Shown: piece after piece, positions 44,099 through 52,785 of the stretch | Numbering within the stretch: position 1 is the first letter of the stretch | Layout: each line of letters opens with the position of its first letter | Source of the DNA: Oscillibacter ruminantium GH1 | GTDB lineage: Bacteria > Bacillota > Clostridia > Oscillospirales > Oscillospiraceae | Length of the DNA stretch: 64,000 nucleotides | NCBI RefSeq assembly: GCF_000307265.1 | Contig: NZ_DF158896.1 | Coordinates: 408,675 to 472,674 of the forward strand | Direction of reading: 5' to 3' | Made by a program: the position numbers and the translations under genes | The notes under the pieces: model-generated | The model's database searches: none | Seen by the model: the letters and a program-made list of their open reading frames with translations, nothing else | What the model was told of the DNA's origin: nothing

Positions 44099-44680
44099 TT
44101 ACAGAAGAATCAAATCCTTCAGCAGATACAGCACCGTGCCCACCACGCCGCTGCCGAGGATGATGGTGATGGCACTCATTTTATACTTGCGCAGTAGGAA
44201 CAGGCACACGCCAAAGAGAACAAACTCGATGCCCCGAAAATTGGACAACTGGATACCCGCAAGATCGCTTTGGAACAGGGCCAGCACCAGGATGGAAACG
44301 CCGGCAGAGCCGATTAGCGCTACAGTGGCGGGGCGGAGTGCGCCCAGTACATTCTGCACGCCGCTAAAATTGCGGTATTTATAGTAGAAATGCGCCATGG
44401 TCAGGCAAATGATGAAGGGGGCGAGGATGCAGCCCAGTGTGCAGATTACCGCGCCGAGCACACCGCACAGCCGGGTGCCCACAAAGGTAGCGGAGTTGAT
44501 GGAAATGGGGCCAGGCGTCATTTCCGCAATGGTGATGAGGTCGGTAAACTCCTCCAGCGTCATTAGGCCGGTGACGTTGACGATCTGATCCTGAATCAGC
44601 GGAATGGCCGCATAGCCACCGCCCACGCTGAACAATCCCACCTGAAAAAAGCTGAAAAACAGCTGCAATAATAATTTCAT
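44099..44680 (-). CDS. Chromate transporter family protein (half 2)
   Basis: A 193-residue membrane protein of the CHR family, short form, one of the two halves of the transporter. FQVGLFSVGGGYAAIPLIQD and IAEMTPGPISINSATFVG hold the GGGY and PGP motifs. It begins 3 bp after the other half ends, and both together make the usual heterodimer. Chromate is the known substrate for long relatives; gut Clostridia pairs may move another oxyanion. Confidence 0.9.
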   Translation of the reverse strand: MKLLLQLFFSFFQVGLFSVGGGYAAIPLIQDQIVNVTGLMTLEEFTDLITIAEMTPGPISINSATFVGTRLCGVLGAVICTLGCILAPFIICLTMAHFYYKYRNFSGVQNVLGALRPATVALIGSAGVSILVLALFQSDLAGIQLSNFRGIEFVLFGVCLFLLRKYKMSAITIILGSGVVGTVLYLLKDLILL

Positions 44681-44683
44681 CAG

Positions 44684-45307
44684 TTAGGCTCCCTTTCTCT
44701 TTTTCACCAGATTGACACTGAGATCCGCAAAGCCGATGGCAAGGCAGGTTAGAATGATCACCATGGCGGACACATCCAGGAGATAGGCGCAGATAAAGGC
44801 AGCGCACATCATCAGGATATACAGTATCCGTCGGGTTTTCAGCACATTTTTCGCAAGATTGATCACCACGTCGATAATGACGGCGGCCACGCCTGCGCGC
44901 ATTACCTGCAGCGCAATGGCGATGTAGCGGTTGGAGCGGAACTGGGTGTAAAACACCGAGATGATCGAAATGATGATCATGGGTGGCAGAATGGAGCCAA
45001 GCACCGCCACAAACGAGCCGAGAATCCCGCACATGCGATAGCCGATGATCACCGAGGCGTTGACCGGCAGGGGACCGGGGCAGGACTGAGTGATGGCTGT
45101 GACGTCCAGCATTTCGTCTTCGTCCAGCCATTGCAGCTGATCCACATATTTCTTTTTCATCAGCGACACGATCACAAAACCGCCGCCGAAGGTGCAGGCA
45201 CTCAGCACGAACATGGACTTGAACAGTGTCCATAAAATCTCTCTGCGGCTTTTTGCTGCCCGGGTACCCGCTTCAGCGGTAACCGCTGCGCTCTGTTCCT
45301 CTTTCAT
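44684..45307 (-). CDS. Chromate transporter family protein (half 1)
   Basis: A 207-residue CHR short-form protein with the motifs SACTFGGGFVIVSLM and ITQSCPGPLPVNASV. The charged N-terminal 25 residues are longer than in the partner. A promoter region of 186 bp separates it from a divergent LysR gene, which is the likely regulator. Note GGGF in place of the usual GGGY. Confidence 0.9.
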   Translation of the reverse strand: MKEEQSAAVTAEAGTRAAKSRREILWTLFKSMFVLSACTFGGGFVIVSLMKKKYVDQLQWLDEDEMLDVTAITQSCPGPLPVNASVIIGYRMCGILGSFVAVLGSILPPMIIISIISVFYTQFRSNRYIAIALQVMRAGVAAVIIDVVINLAKNVLKTRRILYILMMCAAFICAYLLDVSAMVIILTCLAIGFADLSVNLVKKRKGA

Positions 45308-45493
45308 TCCAATCTCTCCTACGCAATTCTTTTTGTTAATCTGATCATAGCATCGGGCGATTGATATGTAAAAGACGCAGTTTTTATTTAATTGATAGGC
45401 ATTTGGTTATCAATTTTTCTTGCGTCCGGAAAAATTCGTGATATGATGAAAGAAAAACACGGACGGGTTTCGCCGCTGGGCAGGAGGCATATA

Positions 45494-46387
45494 ATGACCA
45501 CATTCCGCCATTTGAAAATTTTTATCACCGTTGCCGAGTGCGGCACCATGCGCAAGGCAGCCGAGGTGCTGTATATTTCCCAGCCTTCCGTCAGCCAGGC
45601 CATTTCCGAGCTGGAGGAGCTGTATCAAGTGCGGCTGTTCGACCGGCTGTCCCGCCGCATTTACATCACCGAGGCGGGACGGCTGCTGCTGTCCTATGCA
45701 CGGCAGGTGATCAAAACCACAGAGAGCATGGAGGAATCTATGCAGCGGGCGGGCACCATGCCCATTGTACGTATCGGGGGCAGCGTGACCGTGGGAACGG
45801 TGTATCTGGGCGGTCTAACCAAGCGTCTGGAGGAGGCCGTCCCCGGCATTGACATCCGCATTACGGTGGACAACACCGCCAGCGTCGAGCGGCAGGTGCT
45901 GACCAGCGAGTTGGATCTGGCGGTGGTGGAGGGTATGCTGTCCAGCGAGGATCTGATCCGGCGCACCGTCTGCGAGGATGAGCTGGTGATGGTGGCGGGG
46001 CGCGATCACCCGTTGTCTGCCGCCCGATCACTGACGCTGGAGGACTTGCAGGGGCAAGCCCTGATTTCCCGGGAGGCTGGAAGCTCCGAACGTAATCAGT
46101 TTGAACAGCTGATGGCGGATCGCAACATTCGCATGACGAAAAAGTGGCACTGCACCAACACGGAAGCCATTAAAACCGCCGTGATCGAGGGCATGGGCAT
46201 CGCCATTCTCTCCCGCCGGCTCATCACAAGGGAGGAGGCGGCAGACCTGCTGCGGGTACTGCCGCTGGACCCCGTCAGCGTGCGGCGGTGCTTTAAATTA
46301 ATTGTCCACAAGGACAAGGTGCTGCCGCAGGCGGTGCGGGCGTTTCTGGAATCCGAGGTTCTTCCGGAGGAGCCACCTGCAACATAG
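45494..46387 (+). CDS. LysR family regulator divergent from chromate transporter
   Basis: A 297-residue regulator. HTH at residues 1-60 (HLKIFITVAECGTMRKAAEV and LYISQPSVSQAISELEELYQ), and a periplasmic-binding-like effector domain in the rest. The ATG at 45494 behind CAGGAGG is preferred over a frame start 102 bp upstream. Its position, back-to-back with the transporter genes, is the classic arrangement for LysR control of a neighbour. Confidence 0.92.
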   Translation: MTTFRHLKIFITVAECGTMRKAAEVLYISQPSVSQAISELEELYQVRLFDRLSRRIYITEAGRLLLSYARQVIKTTESMEESMQRAGTMPIVRIGGSVTVGTVYLGGLTKRLEEAVPGIDIRITVDNTASVERQVLTSELDLAVVEGMLSSEDLIRRTVCEDELVMVAGRDHPLSAARSLTLEDLQGQALISREAGSSERNQFEQLMADRNIRMTKKWHCTNTEAIKTAVIEGMGIAILSRRLITREEAADLLRVLPLDPVSVRRCFKLIVHKDKVLPQAVRAFLESEVLPEEPPAT

Positions 46388-46406
46388 GGCAATAAAAGGT
46401 GAATTT

Positions 46407-46664
46407 TTGGTAAAATATTCTGAATTTATCGGAGCCCTATTGCGGAAGGCATATAATATGGGCTATATGCGGCGCAGCCGCAACTCTGTAATAGATCGGT
46501 TCAAGAGCTATGCCAGAACCATGGATATGACCAAGGAAAACTTCAAGAAGCTTTTACAGTCCGTGTCTATCTATCCCGGTAAACGCATGGATATCAAGAG
46601 GAATCTAGGAGATGAAATTCAAACCCTGATGGATACCCTGCGCCAAGAAACTTATACGGCATGA
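46407..46664 (+). CDS. Small basic protein of unknown function
   Basis: A TTG start behind AAAAGGTG opens an 85-residue frame (VKYSEFIGALLRKAYNMGYM, then KSYARTMDMTKENFKKLLQS and GDEIQTLMDTLRQETYTA). The helical, Lys/Arg-rich sequence looks genuine, but the start is weak and it could be the tail of a lost gene. It lies 19 bp beyond the LysR stop and ends before a good terminator. No family is recognised. Confidence 0.4.
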   Translation: MVKYSEFIGALLRKAYNMGYMRRSRNSVIDRFKSYARTMDMTKENFKKLLQSVSIYPGKRMDIKRNLGDEIQTLMDTLRQETYTA

Positions 46665-46712
46665 ATTTTACGCATTATTGTGTCCTCCGTATCAAAAGTG
46701 ATGATATAAAAC

Positions 46713-46753
46713 AGAAGCCCGCCTGACTCCTGTTAGGAATCAGACGGGCTTCT
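46713..46753 (+). terminator. Terminator after the LysR region
   Basis: AGAAGCCCGCCTGACTCCT pairs with AGGAATCAGACGGGCTTCT with one mismatch around GTT. Confidence 0.8.
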
Positions 46754-47188
46754 ATATGTACCTGATGCACCTGAAATCCGTCAGCTAGCAGTTGATAAGT
46801 AAGTTAGCTCCGTATCACTGTTAAACCAATGTGACTTGCCCCTAAAGCATATTGCATAAACTCTATAAGCCATACAACAATGGTTTTGGAAGCAGGGGTG
46901 GTATACTACACGTCTCCTCAAAGTTCTTTTATAACGACTGTCACGCCTCGCTTTAATGCATAATTCGTTTGCGATAAATTATAGAAAGCGGTTTTGACAA
47001 GGAAAATATAATACTCCATGCATAAGAAAATGCAAGAAATGACAAAATCCCATTCAAAACGTGTAAAAATTATGCAGATGGTGACGAAAAAAACATCGTA
47101 ATTTTATGAATTATGCCAATGAAATTTACATAAAGCAAAAGGCGGAAAGACGCTATTTTTTTCCGTTTTTCTTAGCGTACCATATGGT
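46754..47188. other. Intergenic stretch without genes
   Basis: AT-rich with no reading frame that has both a ribosome site and coding character. TTGACA at 46994-46999 and TATAAT at 47007-47012 stand only 7 bp apart and are not a promoter. Confidence 0.5.
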
Positions 47189-47216
47189 TTGACACCTTTC
47201 CAGAACTCAATATTAA
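47189..47216 (+). promoter_or_regulatory. Candidate promoter of the TRAP operon
   Basis: TTGACA (47189-47194), a 16-bp spacer and TATTAA (47211-47216), about 160 bp upstream of the first gene. The -10 is imperfect. Confidence 0.4.
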
Positions 47217-47378
47217 AAGTCAAAACTTGTGTATCTTCTGTATTTTCTTGTTTTACCTTGTTTTCTTGCGATGCTATATTGAAAACATAGAGAAGCACAA
47301 GGATCGATCCCCTGTTGCTCTTACACTCTACGCATAATGGTAAATTTGAGTTTGTGATGGGGGAAATGTCAATTTAAT

Positions 47379-48242
47379 ATGGAAGACAGAATCAAAGAAC
47401 TGACAGATGAGCTGCTAATCGGAGCCTATGATCTGCATGTCCACACGTCTCCCTCAGTCTTTCCACGGGAGCAGGATGGCTTCCAGTTGATTCGCGAGGC
47501 AGATGCCGCTGGTATGGCGGGTGTGATGCTGAAGAGCCACTACGAATCTACTGCGCTTCGAGCCAGCCTTATCAATCAGTACAGCGGATGCAAGGCCAAA
47601 GCCTACGGTGGACTAGCCCTAAACTGGCCCGTAGGCGGGCTAAATATTTATGCAGTCAGCAATGCATTGCGGGCAGGCGCCAAAATCATTTGGATGCCAA
47701 CGCGAGACTCAGCCAACAGTTTGTGCTACGGAGACATGGAGGGCGATTTTTTTTCTCGTAAGGGCATTACGCTTCAAAAAGAGGACGGCAGCCTGAAGGA
47801 TGAGGTATATGAGATCATGGATGCCGTGAAACACTCTGGGGCGGCACTCGCTACTGGGCATCTAAGCCCGAAGGAATCTGTCCTGTTATGTCGAGTGGGG
47901 CGGAGTCGGGGGACCCGGATGATCCTGACGCACCCGGAATTTCCGCGGACATATCTGGAGCCCGCAGTCCAGTTGGAGTTGGCCAAGCTTGGCGTCCTCG
48001 TAGAGAAAAACTGGTTGAATATTATGCAAGGCCGCGTTACAGCGGCTCAGATGGCCGCAACCATACGTCTGCTGGGTCCTGGTCAGGTATATATAGCTAC
48101 GGATCGCGGGCAAAAGGGCCACCCCACTCCGGTTTCAGAGTACCGCCGGTTTGTCTGTGCACTTTTGCAGGAGGGACTGACAAAAGACGAATTGATGAAT
48201 GCCACCCACGATGTGCCGCGAGCCATTGTGGACGGAGGATAA
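47379..48242 (+). CDS. DUF6282 family metal-dependent hydrolase
   Basis: A 287-residue amidohydrolase-like protein. The metal-binding start is visible in YDLHVHTSPSVFPREQDG, and later His/Asp positions occur in MLKSHYES, ATGHLSPKE, ILTHPEFPR and the ATDRGQ segment near the C-terminus. DUF6282 enzymes have no agreed substrate. It leads a TRAP transporter operon, so it probably acts on the acid brought in by that transporter. Confidence 0.85.
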   Translation: MEDRIKELTDELLIGAYDLHVHTSPSVFPREQDGFQLIREADAAGMAGVMLKSHYESTALRASLINQYSGCKAKAYGGLALNWPVGGLNIYAVSNALRAGAKIIWMPTRDSANSLCYGDMEGDFFSRKGITLQKEDGSLKDEVYEIMDAVKHSGAALATGHLSPKESVLLCRVGRSRGTRMILTHPEFPRTYLEPAVQLELAKLGVLVEKNWLNIMQGRVTAAQMAATIRLLGPGQVYIATDRGQKGHPTPVSEYRRFVCALLQEGLTKDELMNATHDVPRAIVDGG

Positions 48243-48299
48243 CAGTCAACGAGAGAAATAGAAAAAAAGTGTGTTGAAAATTGAAGGAGGAAATTTGGG

Positions 48300-49343
48300 A
48301 TGGAATTTAAGAAGGTATTTGCAGGGGTTCTCGCCGGAGGTATGGTTTTCAGTCTGGCTGCCTGCGGCAGCAACGGAGGCGTAGCCTCCGGTTCCAGCAG
48401 CGCAGAGGGGAAGTCCCTCACGCTGAGTATCGGCTATACCACTGCAGCCAACGAAGACGATCCGTATCACCTGTCTGCCCTACGGTTCAAAGAGGTGGTC
48501 GAAGAAAAGACTGGCGGACGTATCAACGTCAACGAATATCCCAGCAGCCAGCTCGGTTCCGAGCCTGAGATGTGGGAAGGGATGCAGACAGGTACCTGCG
48601 ACATGGCCGTGATGACCAATGCGTATGTGTCCTCTTATGTCCCCGCCAACGGCGCACTGGATTTGCCATTTATCTTCTCCGATCTGGAACAGGCTCGTTC
48701 CGTTGTGGACGGCGAATTCGGTCAGGCTCTGATTGATAATCTGGAAGGCACAGGCGTAACTTGCCTCGCTTTCTCTGAGGGCGGCTTCCGCCAGCTGTGT
48801 ACCCGCAACGCGGCGATTAAGACCCCCAACGATTTGGCTGGTTTGAAGATTCGCTGCATGGAGACAAAAACCTACCTTTCCGCATACGGTGCGCTGGGCG
48901 TCAACGCCACACCTATGGCATGGGGTGAGTTGTTGACGGCGTTGCAGCAGGGAACAGTGGACGGCTGCGACGCACCTTTGAGTGTGCTCTACACTAACGG
49001 CTTCCCTGACATCTGCAAATATATCGACAATGTGAATCTATTCTATTCCCCGCTGCCCATCTGCATCTCATCCAATGTGTTTTCCTCTCTGTCCGCAGAC
49101 GATCAGCAGATTCTGCGCGATGCTGCGGCAGAGGCCGTGACTGCCGTCCGGGACAATAACGACGCAAAGGCGGATTCCATGGAGAACGATCTGGCGGCGC
49201 AGGGCATGACCATCATTCCCGCAGAGGAGGTGGACGCAGAGGCGTTCCGCGCGGCAGTTCAGCCCTGCTATGAGGAAATGGAGTCCTATATCGGCAGCGA
49301 TTGGATTCAGCAGGTCAAAGAGTTGGTCGGTATGAACAACTAA
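48300..49343 (+). CDS. dctP: TRAP transporter solute-binding lipoprotein (DctP)
   Basis: A 347-residue extracellular receptor. The signal MEFKKVFAGVLAGGMVFSLA ends in the lipobox LAAC, followed by a Ser/Gly linker. The body is DctP-like: ALRFKEVVEEKTGGRINVNEYPSSQLGSEPE, and NDLAGLKIRCMETKTYLSAY which carries the carboxylate-binding Arg of this family, and VDGCDAPLSVLY. AAGGAGG precedes it. It delivers an organic acid to the two membrane proteins downstream. Confidence 0.95.
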   Translation: MEFKKVFAGVLAGGMVFSLAACGSNGGVASGSSSAEGKSLTLSIGYTTAANEDDPYHLSALRFKEVVEEKTGGRINVNEYPSSQLGSEPEMWEGMQTGTCDMAVMTNAYVSSYVPANGALDLPFIFSDLEQARSVVDGEFGQALIDNLEGTGVTCLAFSEGGFRQLCTRNAAIKTPNDLAGLKIRCMETKTYLSAYGALGVNATPMAWGELLTALQQGTVDGCDAPLSVLYTNGFPDICKYIDNVNLFYSPLPICISSNVFSSLSADDQQILRDAAAEAVTAVRDNNDAKADSMENDLAAQGMTIIPAEEVDAEAFRAAVQPCYEEMESYIGSDWIQQVKELVGMNN

Positions 49344-49353
49344 GCAGTAAAAG

Positions 49354-49410
49354 CTAGCGCCGCCACGGGGAAACGCCAAAGTGTTTCCCCGCAAGGCGGC
49401 GCCTTTTTAA
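49354..49410 (+). other. Intercistronic hairpin in the TRAP operon
   Basis: GCGCCGCCACGGGGAAACGC region pairs with GCGGGGAAACAC-type and GGCGGCGCC sequence (49358-49403), forming a GC-rich stem followed by TTTTT. It stands just behind the binding-protein gene and may lower expression of the membrane subunits. Confidence 0.6.
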
Positions 49411-49429
49411 GGGAAAGAAAGGTACGTAC

Positions 49430-49927
49430 ATGAAAAAACTACATCGTGTATCGGATATCACGAATCAAATTGTTAGCTATCTCGGAATTACCATCTTCGT
49501 CGTGCTGATCCTTGCCTGTGTCACGCAGGTGTTCTGCCGGTTCGTTCTGAACAATTCCCTCTCTTGGACGGAGGAGCTGGCGCGGTACTGCTTCATTTGG
49601 ATGCATATGCTGGGCGCGTCTTTGCTGATTGAGTCTAGCTCCCATGCCACCGTAACGGCGGTACTGGATCTGCTTCACGGTGCAGTGCGCAAGCTTGTAG
49701 ACGTTGTAGTTGAGCTGATTATCTTTTTCAACGGAACCGTTATGCTCTACGCAGGCGCGCAGCTGGCATATAGCTCCCGTGCGAACCTCAGCACTGCCAT
49801 GTCCCTGCCCATGTGGTGCATCAATTCATCTGTGGCGGTGGGTGGCCTGCTGCTAATGTTTCAGGCATTTGTTCAGATTGCCGTTATTTTGCTAGAAAGA
49901 AAGTCCGGGGAGGAAGAAGTCGTATGA
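49430..49927 (+). CDS. dctQ: TRAP transporter small permease (DctQ)
   Basis: A 165-residue four-helix membrane protein. The conserved CRFVLNNSLSWTEELARYCFIW motif (read in two blocks) lies after the first helix. It overlaps the large permease by ATGA and forms a complex with it. Confidence 0.93.
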   Translation: MKKLHRVSDITNQIVSYLGITIFVVLILACVTQVFCRFVLNNSLSWTEELARYCFIWMHMLGASLLIESSSHATVTAVLDLLHGAVRKLVDVVVELIIFFNGTVMLYAGAQLAYSSRANLSTAMSLPMWCINSSVAVGGLLLMFQAFVQIAVILLERKSGEEEVV

Positions 49928-51213
49928 CGCTGGTTTTTGTGATTTTATTTGGGCTAATGCTGCTAGGCGTTCCAGTGGCATTTGCCATTCTCTCCTCTGG
50001 TATGGCCTATCTGGCTACCACTGGAACCAGTATTTTGGTGGTGGCTCAGCGGCTGATCTACGGGTTGAACTCCTTCACGTTGCTGGCTGTGCCGCTATTC
50101 ATTCTGGTGGGCAATCTGATGGATTTTGGCGGCATCTCCAAGCGGCTGACAGACTGGGCCAAAAGCCTTCTGGGCTGGCTTCCCGGCGGACTGGGCATCG
50201 TCACTGTATTCTCCTGTGCCATCTTCGCAGCGTTGACTGGCTCTGGCCCCGCCACCGTAGCGGCCATCGGTTCGATCATGCTGCCTTCTATGATGAAGGC
50301 GGGCTATTCCAAGGAAACCAGCGCAGGTCTGGTAGCCGCTGCCGGAGCGCTGGGACCCATCATTCCGCCCAGCATTCCCATGATTATTTACGGCGTGACA
50401 ATGAACCTGTCCATTCCCGCCATGTTTGTAGCCGGTGTAGTTCCCGGACTGGTCATAGCCCTGGTGCTGTCCATTGTCAACATCTTCTTCGCTTATAAAA
50501 ATCCGCAGGTCATTCAATATGCTAAAACCATGAAGTTTGATTTCAAGCTCTCTTTGAAGCTGTTCTGGAAAGCGCTGGGTGCACTGGGCCTGCCTGTACT
50601 AATTTTGGGAGGCATTTATGGCGGTATTTTCACTCCCACGGAATCTGCGGCGGTTGGCATTGTATACGCGCTGGTGGTGGGCTTTGCATTAAAAGAACTG
50701 AAGCTCAAAGACTTGCCCAGAATCCTCATCTCATCTTTGAAAACCTCCACCATGGTGAACTTTATCATCGCGGCAGCCTCTCTGTTCTCTTGGGTCGTGT
50801 CGAAATCTCAGATTGGAACCGTCATTTCAGATGCCTTTGTCAATTTGGTGGGCGGCAGTCAGGCCATGTATCTGGCGGTTCTGGTGGTCATTCTGCTGGT
50901 GGTAGGCTGTCTGATGGACAACGTAGCGGCAACGCTGATTTTAGCCCCCATCCTGATTCCTGTTGGAATCTCTCTGGGCTGCAACCAGCTTCACATCGGT
51001 ATGCTGTTTTGCATCTGCCTTGTGGTTGGCTTCGTCACACCGCCCTTCGGGTATAACCTGTTCACGGCGGTATCTATTTCCGGGTTGAATTTCAAGCAGA
51101 TCGTTAAGGGTACGCTACCCTTCCTGCTGGCAGAAATCCTGCTGCTGTTTGTGTTTGCTTTTGTCCCTGGTATCATCACATGGCTCCCCAGCTTGATGGG
51201 ATATACTTTTTGA
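49924..51213 (+). CDS. dctM: TRAP transporter large permease (DctM)
   Basis: A 429-residue sodium-coupled membrane subunit with about twelve segments. Family motifs include VPLFILVGNLMDFGGISKRL, SGPATVAAIGSIMLPSM, ALGPIIPPSIPMIIYG and VTPPFGYNLF. The start ATG at 49924 overlaps the DctQ stop. The frame upstream of it is a shadow of dctQ. Confidence 0.95.
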   Translation: MTLVFVILFGLMLLGVPVAFAILSSGMAYLATTGTSILVVAQRLIYGLNSFTLLAVPLFILVGNLMDFGGISKRLTDWAKSLLGWLPGGLGIVTVFSCAIFAALTGSGPATVAAIGSIMLPSMMKAGYSKETSAGLVAAAGALGPIIPPSIPMIIYGVTMNLSIPAMFVAGVVPGLVIALVLSIVNIFFAYKNPQVIQYAKTMKFDFKLSLKLFWKALGALGLPVLILGGIYGGIFTPTESAAVGIVYALVVGFALKELKLKDLPRILISSLKTSTMVNFIIAAASLFSWVVSKSQIGTVISDAFVNLVGGSQAMYLAVLVVILLVVGCLMDNVAATLILAPILIPVGISLGCNQLHIGMLFCICLVVGFVTPPFGYNLFTAVSISGLNFKQIVKGTLPFLLAEILLLFVFAFVPGIITWLPSLMGYTF

Positions 51214-51312
51214 GGTATACTACTAATACGGAGAACGGCGATCCATTCTATCCGGAATGAATCGCCGTTTCCCTTGTTTCCACATTCCGAAAGCGGCAGG
51301 AAGGAGCGTGCT

Positions 51313-52296
51313 ATGAGAATCGGATTTGAGGTCTTTTTGACCGTGGCGAAAGAACTGAGCGTTTCCAAGGCGGCAGCTCAGCTCCACATCACCCAGCAGT
51401 GCGCCAGCGACCACATCCGGCGGCTGGAAAAAGAGTATCAGGTTTTGCTGTTCGAGCGCAAGCCCCGCTTCCGGCTGACGCAGGCGGGAGAAATTATGCT
51501 GCACAGCCTGCAAAACATTCAAATTGTGGAGTGCAGTATGGAGAAGAATTTGGGCAGCATCGCACAGGGAACCAAGGGCATGTTCTCCCTAGGAATAAGC
51601 ACTTCCCGCGCACCCATTATCCTCCCACGGGTTCTGCCACACTATTATCACGACTTTCCCAACGTGAACATCTCTTTCAGTGAAGAGGATACTCAGGTAC
51701 TGGAGGAACGGCTTCTCTCCGGCCAAATTGACCTGTTCATCGGGGTCAACACAACGCCTTTTCCAGAGTTCCAAATTTCTACACTCAGCACGGACGAGCT
51801 GATGCTGGTTATCGCCTCGGACTTGCTACACCGGAACTTCAGCCCTAGAGAGATTGAGTGCATGCGTGGCGGAATCGACCTGAATCAGTTCTCTCATGTT
51901 CCTTTTACCCTGAGCTTTAAGACAGGGAAGGTGAATCATGCCATTCAGGAATATTTGGACTATCACAATGTGCAGCTGAACGTCACGTACAATATCAGCG
52001 ACAGCGAAACGCAGATTATGCTTTGCACCTCTGGAATCTGCGCCTCACTCTGTCCCAAAATGCTACTAGCTACGGCATACCGCCACAATCTCTCCTGCGG
52101 CAAGGGCAGCTTCTTGCATATGTTTCCGGTAAAGAATCTAGGGCGGCAACTGCGGGTTGATCTGGTCAGTCACAAAGATGCAGTTCAACCACTGTTCATC
52201 CGTAGCTTTATGGAGATTATTCAAGAGGAGGTTTGCAAGCTTGGACAGTTTGACCCTACCGGCCTTGGTGGCCAATATGTCACGGTGGGCGGATAG
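51313..52296 (+). CDS. LysR family regulator behind the TRAP operon
   Basis: A 327-residue regulator with HTH at the N-terminus (FEVFLTVAKELSVSKAAAQL then HITQQCASDHIRRLEKEYQV) and a binding-protein-like effector domain. The HTH recognition helix QQCASDHIRRLE departs from the usual QPSVSRAI pattern. The ATG at 51313 has AAGGAG upstream. It follows dctM by 99 bp on the same strand and probably controls the TRAP operon with the imported acid as inducer. Confidence 0.88.
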   Translation: MRIGFEVFLTVAKELSVSKAAAQLHITQQCASDHIRRLEKEYQVLLFERKPRFRLTQAGEIMLHSLQNIQIVECSMEKNLGSIAQGTKGMFSLGISTSRAPIILPRVLPHYYHDFPNVNISFSEEDTQVLEERLLSGQIDLFIGVNTTPFPEFQISTLSTDELMLVIASDLLHRNFSPREIECMRGGIDLNQFSHVPFTLSFKTGKVNHAIQEYLDYHNVQLNVTYNISDSETQIMLCTSGICASLCPKMLLATAYRHNLSCGKGSFLHMFPVKNLGRQLRVDLVSHKDAVQPLFIRSFMEIIQEEVCKLGQFDPTGLGGQYVTVGG

Positions 52297-52429
52297 CTGG
52301 ACTTTATTTCTGCCTTGGAGTTATGTAACAACACGAGGGCAGCTAGACAATTTAGTTGTTTTTCCCACACGTTTTCCGTTATAAAAACCTACGCAGAATG
52401 AATAAAGGTAAATGTTAAAAGTTTAAGCG

Positions 52430-52483
52430 GTGCATAAAACGGCAAAGGCGGAGCTAACGCTTCACCTTTGCCGTTTTATGCAC
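52430..52483. terminator. Long perfect inverted repeat between convergent genes
   Basis: GTGCATAAAACGGCAAAGG (52430-52448) and its exact reverse complement (52465-52483) are separated by 16 bp. It sits between the LysR gene and the convergent polymerase operon. The 19-bp stem is unusually long and A/T-rich at its base; likely a bidirectional terminator. Confidence 0.75.
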
Positions 52484-52536
52484 GAAGGGTTTTCTAGTAG
52501 ATCACTAGAAATGCGGTCACTTGTACAGTATTCACT

Positions 52537-52779
52537 TTAAGCCTTTTCTTCCACAAACCATCGTCCCTTCTCAAACCAGAGATACGACTCCTGCCCCTGA
52601 ATCCGGCAGGTATAGCGATCTCCAACACCACCAACACTCTCACAGGCTGCCCGCCGAACATCCAGAACACGATCCACGGGGTACTTGTGATTACCATCAA
52701 ACTCGATCATCAGGGGACGCAGCTTCCCTTCCGCCTCAAACCGGACAATCACCGGTACATACTTTTTCTTTCGTTCCAT
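52537..52779 (-). CDS. Small partner protein of the Y-family polymerase
   Basis: An 80-residue protein (MERKKKYVPVIVRFEAEGKL, then DVRRAACESVGGVGDRYTCR) starting 6 bp behind the polymerase stop. Similar small proteins commonly follow UmuC/DinB-like genes in Firmicutes; some are annotated only as hypothetical. Its aromatic C-terminus (QESYLWFEKGRWFVEE) suggests a beta fold. Function unknown, expression with the polymerase is almost certain. Confidence 0.75.
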   Translation of the reverse strand: MERKKKYVPVIVRFEAEGKLRPLMIEFDGNHKYPVDRVLDVRRAACESVGGVGDRYTCRIQGQESYLWFEKGRWFVEEKA

Positions 52780-52785
52780 CCCACA

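Noticed and set aside
46994..47012. TTGACA and TATAAT hexamers near the TRAP operon
   Set aside because: The spacer is only 7 bp, so they cannot act together as a sigma-A promoter.
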